From an uncultured Porphyromonadaceae bacterium (GTDB taxonomy: Bacteria > Bacteroidota > Bacteroidia > Bacteroidales > Muribaculaceae): 48,572 nucleotides of DNA. Made by a program: the position numbers and the translations under genes. Within the stretch, counting starts at the first letter, position 1. Every line of letters starts with the position of its first letter. The notes beneath the pieces were generated by a model. That model was not told the origin of the DNA. It saw only the letters and a list, made by a program, of their open reading frames with translations, and ran no database searches. Of this stretch, positions 31,748 to 39,937 are shown piece after piece. The stretch is taken from positions 1 through 48,572 of the forward strand of contig CALDIF010000057.1 in assembly GCA_937901905.1 (NCBI GenBank), read 5' to 3'.

Positions 31748-32412
31748 TATCTGATACGTTCAGTTGACACTACATAAATATCACCTAACTTGGCATCCCA
31801 AATTTCGCCCCCGGTGGGCAACTCGATGTGGTTGATATAACAACGGATTTTCTTTCCTGTTTGATCGGAGTAGACCACATGACCGTCGCGATAACCATAG
31901 AAACGCTGAACGAAATATGCCACACACTCATAGTGGTCGCCCACACGTTCAATATTGTCCACACGAAGTGCGTCACTATACTCCACTTTCATGTACGAGT
32001 AGGATTTACCGCTACGACATGTTTCCGGATTGAAAAAGCCGTAGATATATTTCTTTAGTTTTTGGGTGGTGGTTCTGCTTCGGTTTACACTTGATACTTC
32101 CATTGTGACTCCTGAACTATGGAGCCTGATTGTTTCGTCCGCATTAACAAATTCATCGTAGTAGTAGGGATCGCCTTGACCGATGAATAGATTAAGTAGA
32201 TTGCGCACACTTTCGGCTCGGTTCTTGTTAGAAAGTTTGGTGTTGACAATTTGTGTCATCTCAAATTCGAAGTCTTCTACTTTCTGCTTCACACGGTCTT
32301 GGAAGATTTTCTTCTGCTCCTCGGTGAGGGATTGCGCATACATTAAATTCGGGAGCACTATTGCCACAAACAACAGCAACGAATGCAGACAATTATGTTT
32401 AATCCTCATCAT
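31747..32412 (-). CDS. Exported protein of unknown function, copy 1 of the partner gene
   Basis: About 221 residues. Signal peptide MMRIKHNCLHSLLLFVAIVL, cleavage near MYAQS. The mature part reads LTEEQKKIFQDRVKQKVEDF, then SVNRSRTTTQKLKKYIYGFF and later YFVQRFYGYRDGHVVYSD. The layout (a helix, then curved beta strands) could be NTF2-like, but this is only an impression. The C-terminal 115 or so residues are identical to those of the gene at 33205-33861; the signal peptide and residues about 70-90 differ. The start codon is placed in the overlap with the preceding duplicate. Confidence 0.7.
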   Translation of the reverse strand: MMRIKHNCLHSLLLFVAIVLPNLMYAQSLTEEQKKIFQDRVKQKVEDFEFEMTQIVNTKLSNKNRAESVRNLLNLFIGQGDPYYYDEFVNADETIRLHSSGVTMEVSSVNRSRTTTQKLKKYIYGFFNPETCRSGKSYSYMKVEYSDALRVDNIERVGDHYECVAYFVQRFYGYRDGHVVYSDQTGKKIRCYINHIELPTGGEIWDAKLGDIYVVSTERIR

Positions 32413-33205
32413 TGTAGCCATAAAGTCGGTTAATGTAATGTTGTTTTTCTCGAGCAGAGACTCGAGTCAGCGAGGTTATAAGCCAGCCGCTATTGTTACC
32501 AGGTCGTGTGATTTCCTCAATAGTGAAGACAAAGTCAGGCACATCAGCGAAATGAAACTTCAGGTGATTTACTCGGTCAAACTTGAGCGTTCCACTATGT
32601 AGCAATGCGAGGAAGAAAGACAGTTCGTCTATATCACGGTTAATGGCACGCATTGCCGCTGCCAAATGATAGTCGTTGTTCATCAGGTCGTTGAACGACA
32701 TGAAATGCAACTCGTGATCCACCGGACTAATGGTTACCCGGGTCTCGTTGTAAAACCCTGCCTCCCTCAGACCTCTCACACCGACCACCGCCCAGCGGTG
32801 CTGCTCTTCACCAAAGGTTTCTTGTTGCAAGATGAGCGAGAGCGTGAACTTTTCTTTGTTGAAGGCAAAGACGCATGTAGCCTCAGCCCAAGCGCACGCG
32901 TCGCTCAAGCGCAATTCGCCATTCCACTGCTCAACAGTGTTCACAAAGTCCCCGACAAGTTCCTCAAGAGAATCTCTTGGAATGCGTTGCTCCATATCGA
33001 AGTCGAAGAGTGCAAGCACATTATCATGGCGTCCCACCACACCGGGTTTTGCCTCGATGCCGTTAAAACGCGCGAGCATCTCGGCTACACTTTTCACTTG
33101 ATCGTTAAAGTCGCGGTCAAGGGGTGAAGCGGCATTCAGGTGCAATGCGCCAAAAATCACTGACACCGCAACGACAGTCCGTATCAGTAGAGTAACGCGT
33201 TTCAT
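32399..33205 (-). CDS. Exported protein of unknown function, copy 2 of the duplicated gene
   Basis: Identical in protein sequence to 30941-31747 (268 residues; signal peptide MKRVTLLIRTVVAVSVIFGA). It lies one unit (1458 bp) upstream in the operon. It abuts the partner gene at 33205 with a one-base overlap and overlaps the next gene's start by 14 bp. Confidence 0.75.
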   Translation of the reverse strand: MKRVTLLIRTVVAVSVIFGALHLNAASPLDRDFNDQVKSVAEMLARFNGIEAKPGVVGRHDNVLALFDFDMEQRIPRDSLEELVGDFVNTVEQWNGELRLSDACAWAEATCVFAFNKEKFTLSLILQQETFGEEQHRWAVVGVRGLREAGFYNETRVTISPVDHELHFMSFNDLMNNDYHLAAAMRAINRDIDELSFFLALLHSGTLKFDRVNHLKFHFADVPDFVFTIEEITRPGNNSGWLITSLTRVSAREKQHYINRLYGYNDED

Positions 33206-33861
33206 TATCTGATACGTTCAGTTGACACTACATAAATATCACCTAACTTGGCATCCCAAATTTCGCCCCCGGTGGGCAACTCGATGTGGTTGATATAACA
33301 ACGGATTTTCTTTCCTGTTTGATCGGAGTAGACCACATGACCGTCGCGATAACCATAGAAACGCTGAACGAAATATGCCACACACTCATAGTGGTCGCCC
33401 ACACGTTCAATATTGTCCACACGAAGTGCGTCACTATACTCCACTTTCATGTACGAGTAGGATTTACCGCTACGACATGTTTCCGGATTGAAAAAGCCGT
33501 AGATATATTTCTTTAGTTTTTGGGTGGTGGTTCTGCTTCGGTTCACGCTTGACACTTCCATAGTGACTCCGGTGCTTCTTCGCTTGATGACATTGCCACG
33601 GTAGTCATAGTCGTTGTATTGATACGGTTCACCTTGACCGATAAACAGATTAAGTAGATTACGCACACCCTCGGCACGGTTCTTGTTAGAAAGTTTGGTG
33701 TTGACAATTTGCGTCATCTCAAATTCGAAGTCTTCAACTTTCTGCTTCACACGGTCTTGGAAGATTTTCTTCTGCTCCTCGGTGAGAGTTTGCGCTTGTG
33801 TCGTGCCATTCCATGAGGCAAGCAGTAACAAGGCAATAATGGCAAATACTGTTTGTTTCAT
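33205..33861 (-). CDS. Exported protein of unknown function, copy 2 of the partner gene
   Basis: A 218-residue protein with signal peptide MKQTVFAIIALLLLASWNGT, cleavage near TQAQT. After it the sequence follows 31747-32412 closely (LTEEQKKIFQDRVKQKVEDF), differs in a patch at about 75-95 (YQYNDYDYRGNVIKRRSTG against YYYDEFVNADETIRLHSSG), then is identical to the end. It is the first of the four duplicated genes in transcription order and follows the caspase gene with a 36-nt gap. Confidence 0.7.
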   Translation of the reverse strand: MKQTVFAIIALLLLASWNGTTQAQTLTEEQKKIFQDRVKQKVEDFEFEMTQIVNTKLSNKNRAEGVRNLLNLFIGQGEPYQYNDYDYRGNVIKRRSTGVTMEVSSVNRSRTTTQKLKKYIYGFFNPETCRSGKSYSYMKVEYSDALRVDNIERVGDHYECVAYFVQRFYGYRDGHVVYSDQTGKKIRCYINHIELPTGGEIWDAKLGDIYVVSTERIR

Positions 33862-33897
33862 ATTCTATGATGATTATGGTGTGATACAATAATTGTG

Positions 33898-35022
33898 TTA
33901 TCGCAGTTCGTGCACTTTGATAACGTTATTGGCATTCTCAAGCACATTCACTTGCTTGATATAAGGCGAACGTGCGATACGTCTCAAGAAGTCTGCCGCG
34001 TCCTCATAGTCTACTACGGTTTTTAAATCGTTGGCATAAGTCATCACCTTAGTCCCCGGAGCAAAGTAAGTGTTCAACACACCGGGAATCATATCCAAAC
34101 GTGTCTCGATAGCCAAGTCCTTGTTAAGTAACCGTTGTAAAGCAACATCGAGCGGCGTGCCCGGATTGCGATCCTTGCCGGGATTCTTGTCGTTATCCTT
34201 TTTAATAGTGCCACTACCGCTGATATTGACTTTATAATAGGGATTTTGCGTTACGGTGTAAGGAGGCTCATCGGTACGAAAACGGTATTGCCCGGTGCTT
34301 TCAGCAGCATCTTTGAGCAGGTTCTCCCAATCAGCCTTGAGACGTCCATTGCCCACCTTCTCCATGGCGTCCCAAAATTGGCTGGTAAATATGCCTCCAT
34401 AGAGCGCGTTGCACCACGAGAGTTGACCGAGTTTACTCGATGTAGCCATTATACTTCCCTTTACACCGAAAAGTGCTTTCATGCTCTCGGGGTTAATGTC
34501 ACTAAGGCTCTTGGCGCGACCGTCATCAGCCCACAGGGGCTTGACTGTGGTGCCTCTTTGCTCCTTGTTGCAGCAATTTGCCACGATGATGCGCAAGCGA
34601 GGGGACTTGGCTGCCACCCACTTGTCCACGGTTGCCATAGGCACCCAGTTGCCTTGATTCTCAAAACCGGTGTTCATGCAGTATTGGGGCCACGGATCGC
34701 TCGCATTGTTCATAGCATGTGTACCATGACCGCCATAAAAGGTAAACACAACGTCATCGGGCTCGACCACCATCTCGTCGATGGCTGCCTTGAGTTTGGC
34801 GCGTGTACAATCCTTGCCGTCAAGTTGCTGTAAATCAAGGTCATAATCAAGAACTCGGGCGATAGTGCGTATTTTATCTGTTGAATTCTTAAGGTCAATT
34901 TTCATGTTTTCGCCGATGCTCTCGTCAATGGTGTTGCAAAATACTACAGCATGGAGCGTCTGAGCCTGCGAAATCTCCCAACACAAAGCAAGTGCCGAGA
35001 TCAGTAAAACCATACGTTTCAT
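33898..35022 (-). CDS. Exported caspase-fold (peptidase C14 type) protein
   Basis: A 374-residue protein. Signal peptide MKRMVLLISALALCWEISQA (cleavage near 20-21). The caspase-like domain spans about 22-230: strand HAVVFCNTID, the catalytic His in VVFTFYGGHGTHA (His99), and the catalytic Cys in RIIVANCCNKE (Cys150, or the next Cys). The Gly-His and Cys positions fit metacaspase/caspase-family proteases, which cut after Arg/Lys or Asp. The C-terminal 130 residues (about 245-374) are not recognised; a Lys/Asp/Gly-rich linker (KKDNDKNPGKDRNPG) precedes them. Most bacterial caspase-like proteins are cytosolic effectors; this one should act in the periplasm or at the surface. It overlaps the lipoprotein gene by 4 bp. 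Confidence 0.85.
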   Translation of the reverse strand: MKRMVLLISALALCWEISQAQTLHAVVFCNTIDESIGENMKIDLKNSTDKIRTIARVLDYDLDLQQLDGKDCTRAKLKAAIDEMVVEPDDVVFTFYGGHGTHAMNNASDPWPQYCMNTGFENQGNWVPMATVDKWVAAKSPRLRIIVANCCNKEQRGTTVKPLWADDGRAKSLSDINPESMKALFGVKGSIMATSSKLGQLSWCNALYGGIFTSQFWDAMEKVGNGRLKADWENLLKDAAESTGQYRFRTDEPPYTVTQNPYYKVNISGSGTIKKDNDKNPGKDRNPGTPLDVALQRLLNKDLAIETRLDMIPGVLNTYFAPGTKVMTYANDLKTVVDYEDAADFLRRIARSPYIKQVNVLENANNVIKVHELR

Positions 35023-35603
35023 TTTGTCGTTGTATCTTTATTAGTATTTTTCTTGGATAAAAAATAATTACAGAAGCGTGTGAGCATGATGCCATCCAAA
35101 TAGTTAAATCTGAAAAGCGTCTTATCACCCATACGAATGCCCCATTTGCGGTCGCTTAGTGAGACAAAGACCCAGGCCACAGTTTTCTTGTGCTTGAATT
35201 CAAAGGCAATTTCAGGACAATAGGGGGTTAGGGGCACGAGTTGCTGTTGCAATTCATAATTAGAGCCACTGGTGAGCAACGTGTAACGCAATGCAACGAT
35301 TTGGTCGTGATTAAGAGTTGCTAACAATGAGTCGCACACGAAGTTGTCATCTACTTCAATATCATCGGAGTTGACTGTTTCTTTTGGAACTACCGAATAA
35401 ACTCTCACGCGGCCGGAGTTGAAAAGAATGTCAATCAATGTATTTCCGAGTTTGGCTGTTGCAATTGTATCGGGTTGTATCCAATCCGGTACGGGCTTGG
35501 AAAGGGGTTGTTTTTTGATTTCACCCTTGGCGCATGCCGCCATGGTGCAAATGGCGACAACCATTGCCATTGCCGTTGTAGCAATGAATCGTATAGGCTT
35601 CAT
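35019..35603 (-). CDS. Putative lipoprotein of the caspase operon
   Basis: A 194-residue protein. The start MKPIRFIATTAMAMVVAICT followed by MAAC is a signal sequence with a lipobox-like MAAC around Cys24, so it is probably lipid-anchored. The mature part (DTIATAKLGNTLIDILFNSG, DRKWGIRMGDKTLFRF) is unknown to me. It overlaps the caspase start by 4 bp and may be its membrane partner or inhibitor; that is inference from coupling only. Confidence 0.65.
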   Translation of the reverse strand: MKPIRFIATTAMAMVVAICTMAACAKGEIKKQPLSKPVPDWIQPDTIATAKLGNTLIDILFNSGRVRVYSVVPKETVNSDDIEVDDNFVCDSLLATLNHDQIVALRYTLLTSGSNYELQQQLVPLTPYCPEIAFEFKHKKTVAWVFVSLSDRKWGIRMGDKTLFRFNYLDGIMLTRFCNYFLSKKNTNKDTTTK

Positions 35604-35631
35604 GAAATGTGAGGATTAATGTTGTGGATAA

Positions 35632-36399
35632 TTAAAATTCTGTCTTGAAACTCAGGCTTACTCCATAGTTCTTTGACTTAATGTCGGCATAAGGATGTGT
35701 GCCGTCGGGTGCCTCAAAATCACGATTGAAAAAGTTGTAGTGAGGCAAGTCAAATCCCAGTGTGATAGATCCCGTAGCACCATCTTTATACGCCACTCGC
35801 ACACCGGCTGACAAACGCGTGGTCATGCCCTTGCCGAACTGGTTGGCATCGTTGCCGTACGGTGCTTTGACCGAGAACCACTGACGATAGGTAGAACCTA
35901 CTTCAACAATGGGCGACCAATCTTTTTCCTCAAGCATCGATTGGAAAGGTGTCAATCTAATTCCTATACCTGCCGACCAACCCGGAAGCCGATATTTTTC
36001 CATTGCATCAATACTGCGATTGGGCTGCATCTTGAATTGTTTGAAGTGGTAGTTACCGGTAACGTACACTCCTATAACAGAGTAGCGTGGTTGGTAACCG
36101 AAAGTGATGCCATAGCCAAATTGACGAAACAAATCCTTGGCTTTAAAACCGAAGTAGTTGCCTTGGTCAACCTTAATCTTGCCTTGCGAGTCGCTTACCC
36201 GTAACCAATCGTAAGTAGTTGTAAGCGCGCTCCCTCCGAGGAAATTGTTAATAAAGTAGACGGGGATACCGGGAATGTTGCCCCAAAAATTGCCACCTTC
36301 TGCGTTCAGACCGAAGAAAAAGTCGCCCGCCGACGCTGTCACACCCGAAATGAGCAAGAGGAGCGCGACAACACCCTTTTTAAACTTACCTGTTATCAT
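35632..36399 (-). CDS. Exported beta-barrel-like protein, first gene of the caspase operon
   Basis: About 255 residues. Signal peptide MITGKFKKGVVALLLLISGV with TASAG at the cleavage site. The mature part has alternating beta strands with many aromatic residues (YGITFGYQPRYSVIGVYVTG) and ends SLSFKTEF with a C-terminal Phe, the outer-membrane barrel signature. It resembles the protein at 30181-30954. ATG 36399 fits the signal peptide; ATG 36411 adds MLIF. The leader upstream contains a structured RNA. Confidence 0.7.
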   Translation of the reverse strand: MITGKFKKGVVALLLLISGVTASAGDFFFGLNAEGGNFWGNIPGIPVYFINNFLGGSALTTTYDWLRVSDSQGKIKVDQGNYFGFKAKDLFRQFGYGITFGYQPRYSVIGVYVTGNYHFKQFKMQPNRSIDAMEKYRLPGWSAGIGIRLTPFQSMLEEKDWSPIVEVGSTYRQWFSVKAPYGNDANQFGKGMTTRLSAGVRVAYKDGATGSITLGFDLPHYNFFNRDFEAPDGTHPYADIKSKNYGVSLSFKTEF

Positions 36400-36454
36400 G
36401 AAAATCAACATTGTTTAGCCTGCCGCGACACCTATAAATCAGGCATATACACAA

Positions 36455-36550
36455 AGAAAAAGACGTGGGTCGCTCACTATGTCCGCTTACCCCGTCATCA
36501 GGCCTTCGCATTGCCCCCGTTCAGGATAAGCAACGCAGTTAGCCCACGCC
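36455..36550 (-). ncRNA. Structured RNA with intrinsic terminator ahead of the caspase operon
   Basis: On the minus strand GGCGTGGG (36550-36543) pairs with CCCACGTC (36469-36462) in an 8-bp stem (one G.U), and inside it GCTTATCC (near 36530-36523) pairs with GGGTAAGC (near 36490-36483). The outer stem is followed by TTTTTCTTTG. This is a rod-shaped RNA ending in a terminator. It could be a separate small RNA (6S-like), or a leader that controls entry into the operon. I do not recognise a known riboswitch core. An 11-nt piece (TGGGCTAACTG) recurs in opposite orientation at 36750-36760. Confidence 0.45.
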
Positions 36551-36768
36551 ATCACACATTACTCCCACCTATACCACTTGAGCACAACGGCTGTATGGGT
36601 TGAATTGGTAGAATAACACACCCGGCATGAACGTCATCGGTTGCCGATTATCTTCTGAACGGTTACAAAGTTGCGAAGTTTGATGACCGAAGATAAACGT
36701 CTTAGAAACGTCCTTTTTAATAATTATGTCATGACCCACCAGCCCGGAGTGGGCTAACTGAATCGCTG

Positions 36769-36776
36769 CAAAATTA
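36769..36776 (-). promoter_or_regulatory. -7 promoter element TAATTTTG upstream of the structured RNA
   Basis: CAAAATTA on the plus strand gives TAATTTTG on the minus strand. It would give a leader of some 360 nt to the operon start, including the RNA at 36455-36550. No good -33 box seen. Confidence 0.4.
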
Positions 36777-36981
36777 CAATTTTTTTGAAAAGAAGAAAAC
36801 GATAAGGACAAAAATTCACAGTACACATATGTTAAATAATTTAAACAATAAAAATTTTCAGGTTATTCCATCTACAAATTGAAATAATCCCTTGTAAACA
36901 ACGACCATCGGTATTTAAAGACACAACACACCGCAGGACGCGGCTACTCTCGGTTTCTTCACGGCAAGAAGGTGAACTTTT

Positions 36982-37641
36982 TTGGGAAATTATACGGGAA
37001 TTTTACACCAAGGCGGTGTGCTTCCCGCATGGCCCGGCATCACCCCGGTGGGCACAGTTGAGAAATACGGCAAAACCTACAACAAATTTGATCTTGATGA
37101 CAACTACTTCGGCACCGAACTCAATTTCATTGCCAATAACAACGACAGTGGCAGTCAAATTGACTTGATGAGCACCACACTGGGCGACGAGCCTGTGTTT
37201 GTCACAGTGTACATCAGCAAAGCCGGAGTCCTCTCCTATCGTATAGATGACGGAACCGACCCCGAGCCGGAGCCCGACCCTGAAGTAGGACACACGCTCT
37301 ATGTTCACAGCGATTTGGGTTGGACGGCTTACGCCATGTATGTGTGGTCGACCGCCAAAAATAGCGATGTCGAAGTGGGTTGACCCGGCGTGCAACCGTC
37401 CGAGACGGTCGTTATCAACGATGAGCAATGGTTGGTATTCAAGATGAGCAAGACCTATTCAACTTATCATGACACCAATTGGATTATCAACAATAACGGT
37501 GGCGGCAGTCAGTACAACTTGATGAGTGATTATGATTTTCAAGCCGACGCATATGTGCGTATTGCCGCCGACGGGTCGTACACGATAAGCGCCTCGGCTA
37601 ATCGAACACGGCACACGTCCCTCTTGCATAGCCCCGGCTAA
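36982..37641 (+). pseudogene. Broken starch-binding-module-like protein
   Basis: Two similar modules stand in one frame, separated by a TGA at 37381-37383. Module 1: LPAWPGITPVGTVEKYGKTY, FIANNNDSGSQIDLM. Module 2: LGWTAYAMYVWSTAKNSDVE, stop, PGVQPSETVVINDE, then WIINNNGGGSQYNLMSDYDF. Module 1 has WPG where module 2 has stop-PG, so a Trp codon TGG became TGA. The pattern (AY.W.....WPG...., NNGG..Q) is that of CBM26-type starch-binding modules. No start or catalytic domain remains. Confidence 0.7.
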
Positions 37642-37732
37642 AGGCAGACACAGGATATGACATCACCAATAATCCCTCATCGGAATCACCCGATGAGGGA
37701 TTATTTTATCGTAACCGCACAGTCGCGATTGC

Positions 37733-38271
37733 TTATTGGAATTTCTTGCCTGAGCCCCACGCTTGTCCCACACTGTCACCAAGGGCACGGTAACTGATGG
37801 CAGCGGCATCGAACACGATAGGCTTGAGTTTGGTCAAATCGACACGTCCTTGCTCATCTAAAATATCCTCTGTCGCGCTCATGTTCACCACCTCGCCAAT
37901 CAACATACCGTCGTCGAAACTGACCACCTTACACTCTAATGTGAGGGGATACTCGTTGATGATGGGCGCATCGACATTAGGGCTGGGGGTAACAGTAAAT
38001 CCCACCCTTGCCACCTTGTCGGGGACATCGTTACCACTCACCGAGCCAAAGTAATCGGACTCCGCCACGGTGCGCTCGTCGGCAAAACTGATAGTGAATG
38101 CTTGTGTGAGTTGCAAGTTATCGGTAGTTTTGTGTTTGCTCAAACTTATGACAATTCGGTTGTGCGTCAACTGTCCCGCCCACGCTGCCATCATGACGTC
38201 GGGGGTGTGATCCTTGTCCCACGTGGCAATCATCACACACGGTTGAGGCGTGGTGACTACCGGCGCAAAAG
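37733..38271 (-). pseudogene. Flavin reductase family protein without its start
   Basis: An FMN-binding flavin reductase-type protein: VMIATWDKDHTPDVMMAAWA, LSKHKTTDNLQLTQAFTISF, GSVSGNDVPDKVARVGFTVT and LKPIVFDAAAISYRALGDS. The frame reads back to PFAPVVTTPQPCVMIATW at 38271 and then meets TAG; the usual Met and few residues before it are missing. ATG 38236 is possible but starts inside the first conserved strand. The break lies 17 nt from the end of the first phage-like gene, so the phage-like element probably joined the chromosome here. Confidence 0.75.
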
Positions 38272-38287
38272 GCTAATTTATAACATT

Positions 38288-38596
38288 TTACATTTGCTCC
38301 ATTTTTTCATGCAGTCTTTTTGCGGTTTTTGGGTAGGAATCCGGCGACACGCCCGGCTCACCCGAACCAAGTAATAACCACTCGGACGACACTCCATAGT
38401 CCTCCACCAACCGAGCCAGCCACGACACCTGAAAGATGTCCCGACTCGGCTCCTTTTTTAGAAGGTACAAATTACGGCGGTTGATACCGTAGCGGCGAGT
38501 GAAGGTCTGCTCGCCACGGATGATCCTCGCACGCTTCAGCAAAGCGAGAGCCTCGAAGAACCGCCGGACGATAGCTTCACTTTCGGAATTTTGCAT
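38288..38596 (-). CDS. Small helix-turn-helix-like protein of the phage lysogeny cluster
   Basis: A 102-residue protein from ATG 38596 (MQNSESEAIVRRFFEALALL). It has RYGINRRNLYLLKKEPSRDI and the end SSEWLLLGSGEPG, a pattern (WLLxGxGE) usual at the end of Cro/C1-type HTH domains of Bacteroidales phages. The open frame extends to 38854 but that part lies in the upstream gene. It overlaps that gene by 20 bp and is last in the leftward repressor cluster. Confidence 0.65.
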   Translation of the reverse strand: MQNSESEAIVRRFFEALALLKRARIIRGEQTFTRRYGINRRNLYLLKKEPSRDIFQVSWLARLVEDYGVSSEWLLLGSGEPGVSPDSYPKTAKRLHEKMEQM

Positions 38597-39029
38597 CGAG
38601 TAAATCTTTTTGACGTTTATAGGTAACCGCGAACCGCTGACCCAGCCGCTGCCGGCGGTCTTCAAGAAGGGCGTCCCATTTTGCGAGCGTAGCCGCGTCC
38701 CAATCAACACGCCCATTATCACAGAAAGCACGAAGCTCGTCAGCCGACATGACAGGCATATACTTTTCAAGTGCAAACATGGAGCGCAGGCGAGCGATCG
38801 TGATGCCGCCGCCTTCCACCATTTGCCCCTCACCGAGGATGAGCCATCGGGCATTCAGCTCGGGAAACTTCGAGAGGAGGGAAGCCACAGGATTAAGCCC
38901 GATGCCACCCTCGCCCTTGAGCAACTTATTCAGGTACTGCCTCGACCAGCCCATGAGCTCGGCAAACTCTGCGGTTCGCCCGTCACATTTGTAGGCGATG
39001 AAGGAGGCAAGACGGTCGTTTATTTCCAT
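38577..39029 (-). CDS. Phage repressor-like XRE-family protein
   Basis: A 150-residue protein from ATG 39029 (MEINDRLASFIAYKCDGRTA). Residues 15-70 form a Cro/C1-type HTH: FAELMGWSRQYLNKLLKGEG, then NARWLILGEGQM. The C-terminal half (MSADELRAFCDNGRVDWDAA) is not recognised and has no peptidase motif. ATG 39122 would put the start inside the Mrr-like gene and is not needed. It lies 11 nt after that gene. Confidence 0.7.
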   Translation of the reverse strand: MEINDRLASFIAYKCDGRTAEFAELMGWSRQYLNKLLKGEGGIGLNPVASLLSKFPELNARWLILGEGQMVEGGGITIARLRSMFALEKYMPVMSADELRAFCDNGRVDWDAATLAKWDALLEDRRQRLGQRFAVTYKRQKDLLDAKFRK

Positions 39030-39040
39030 ACCCCAAGCAT

Positions 39041-39937
39041 TTACTCCGAAACAACATACACAGGCGTGAGGCGCAGCCACTCCTTCGCCTGCTCCGACAG
39101 CTTGTCGTAGTAGGCTACCCACAGGTCAACGAACTCGTCCCCATCAATCAGGCGCACGCCACGGTGGCTCTCCCGGGCGACACGATGAGCCTCGCCGGTG
39201 AACGAACCCGAGGTGACAACCAGCCCGGCATCGCCCTCCCGATTGAGCAAAGCGATGAGCTGCCGCACCACCTCCACAGACACCGAGGCAGAGGGCGTGT
39301 GCTTCACCTGCACCTTGATGCGAGGCGTGGAAGCCCCGAGCACGTCACGGAACGCCAGCACATCGATGCCACCATCCCTGCCCCGAGGCGCAACAAAGGG
39401 AATAAAATAGCCCATAGCCCGAAGCAGCGCAGCCACCATCTCCTGAAACTCATAAGGCGAGCGACCGGCGAGCACACGGCGGATACCCTCATCGGCACGC
39501 TGCTTCAGGTCTTCAAAGATTAACTCATTTGTGGGAGCGACAGGGACATCGTCCGTATCGCCATCCACCGGCTCGGACGAAGAACCGGCAGTCCTCGACA
39601 CCTTATAAACATGGAGAGCCTCACGGAAGACATCCTCCGCCGGACGGCTCAGGGCGGCAGCCCCGGCATCAGTAAGATGCCACGTGCCCCTTTGCTTTGT
39701 GATGAACCCAGCCACCACGAAACAGGTCGAGTAGAACGAGAGGAAGTTCCACCAACGAGGCGAGTCATTGACCTCATCCAGCTCCCAAGCATTCAGCGAC
39801 ACCCGGGAGGGCAGCGAGCGCAACTCGGAGGAAGCCACCGAGCTACCACGCTCGCTCATCAGGCGCATAACGGCAGCCAACACCTTGCAGCCACACTGCG
39901 CAGATCGAGAAAGAGAATCACCTGCAGGCATAATCAT
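39041..39937 (-). CDS. Mrr-type restriction endonuclease
   Basis: A 298-residue protein. The catalytic Mrr_cat domain is at about 160-270: YEFQEMVAALLRAMGYFIPF with the first acidic residue, GRDGGIDVLAFRD with the Asp, KVQVKHTPSA with the Q-x-K pair, then GLVVTSGSFTGEAHRVA. The N-terminal part looks like winged-helix DNA binding (WNFLSFYSTCFVVAGFITKQ). Mrr-type enzymes cut DNA with foreign, often methylated, sites. It sits between two repressor-like genes, overlapping the upstream one by 4 bp, so it is part of the lysogeny operon; a role in excluding other phages is inferred. Confidence 0.85.
   Translation of the reverse strand: MIMPAGDSLSRSAQCGCKVLAAVMRLMSERGSSVASSELRSLPSRVSLNAWELDEVNDSPRWWNFLSFYSTCFVVAGFITKQRGTWHLTDAGAAALSRPAEDVFREALHVYKVSRTAGSSSEPVDGDTDDVPVAPTNELIFEDLKQRADEGIRRVLAGRSPYEFQEMVAALLRAMGYFIPFVAPRGRDGGIDVLAFRDVLGASTPRIKVQVKHTPSASVSVEVVRQLIALLNREGDAGLVVTSGSFTGEAHRVARESHRGVRLIDGDEFVDLWVAYYDKLSEQAKEWLRLTPVYVVSE

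Larger units (their letters stand above)
30935..33541. repeat. Tandem duplication, 1458-bp period
   Basis: The stretch 30935-32083 recurs at 32393-33541 without a difference that I could see, covering one whole 268-residue gene and the 3' part of its partner. The flanks diverge, so either the duplication is recent and was trimmed, or gene conversion keeps this part uniform. Confidence 0.85.
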
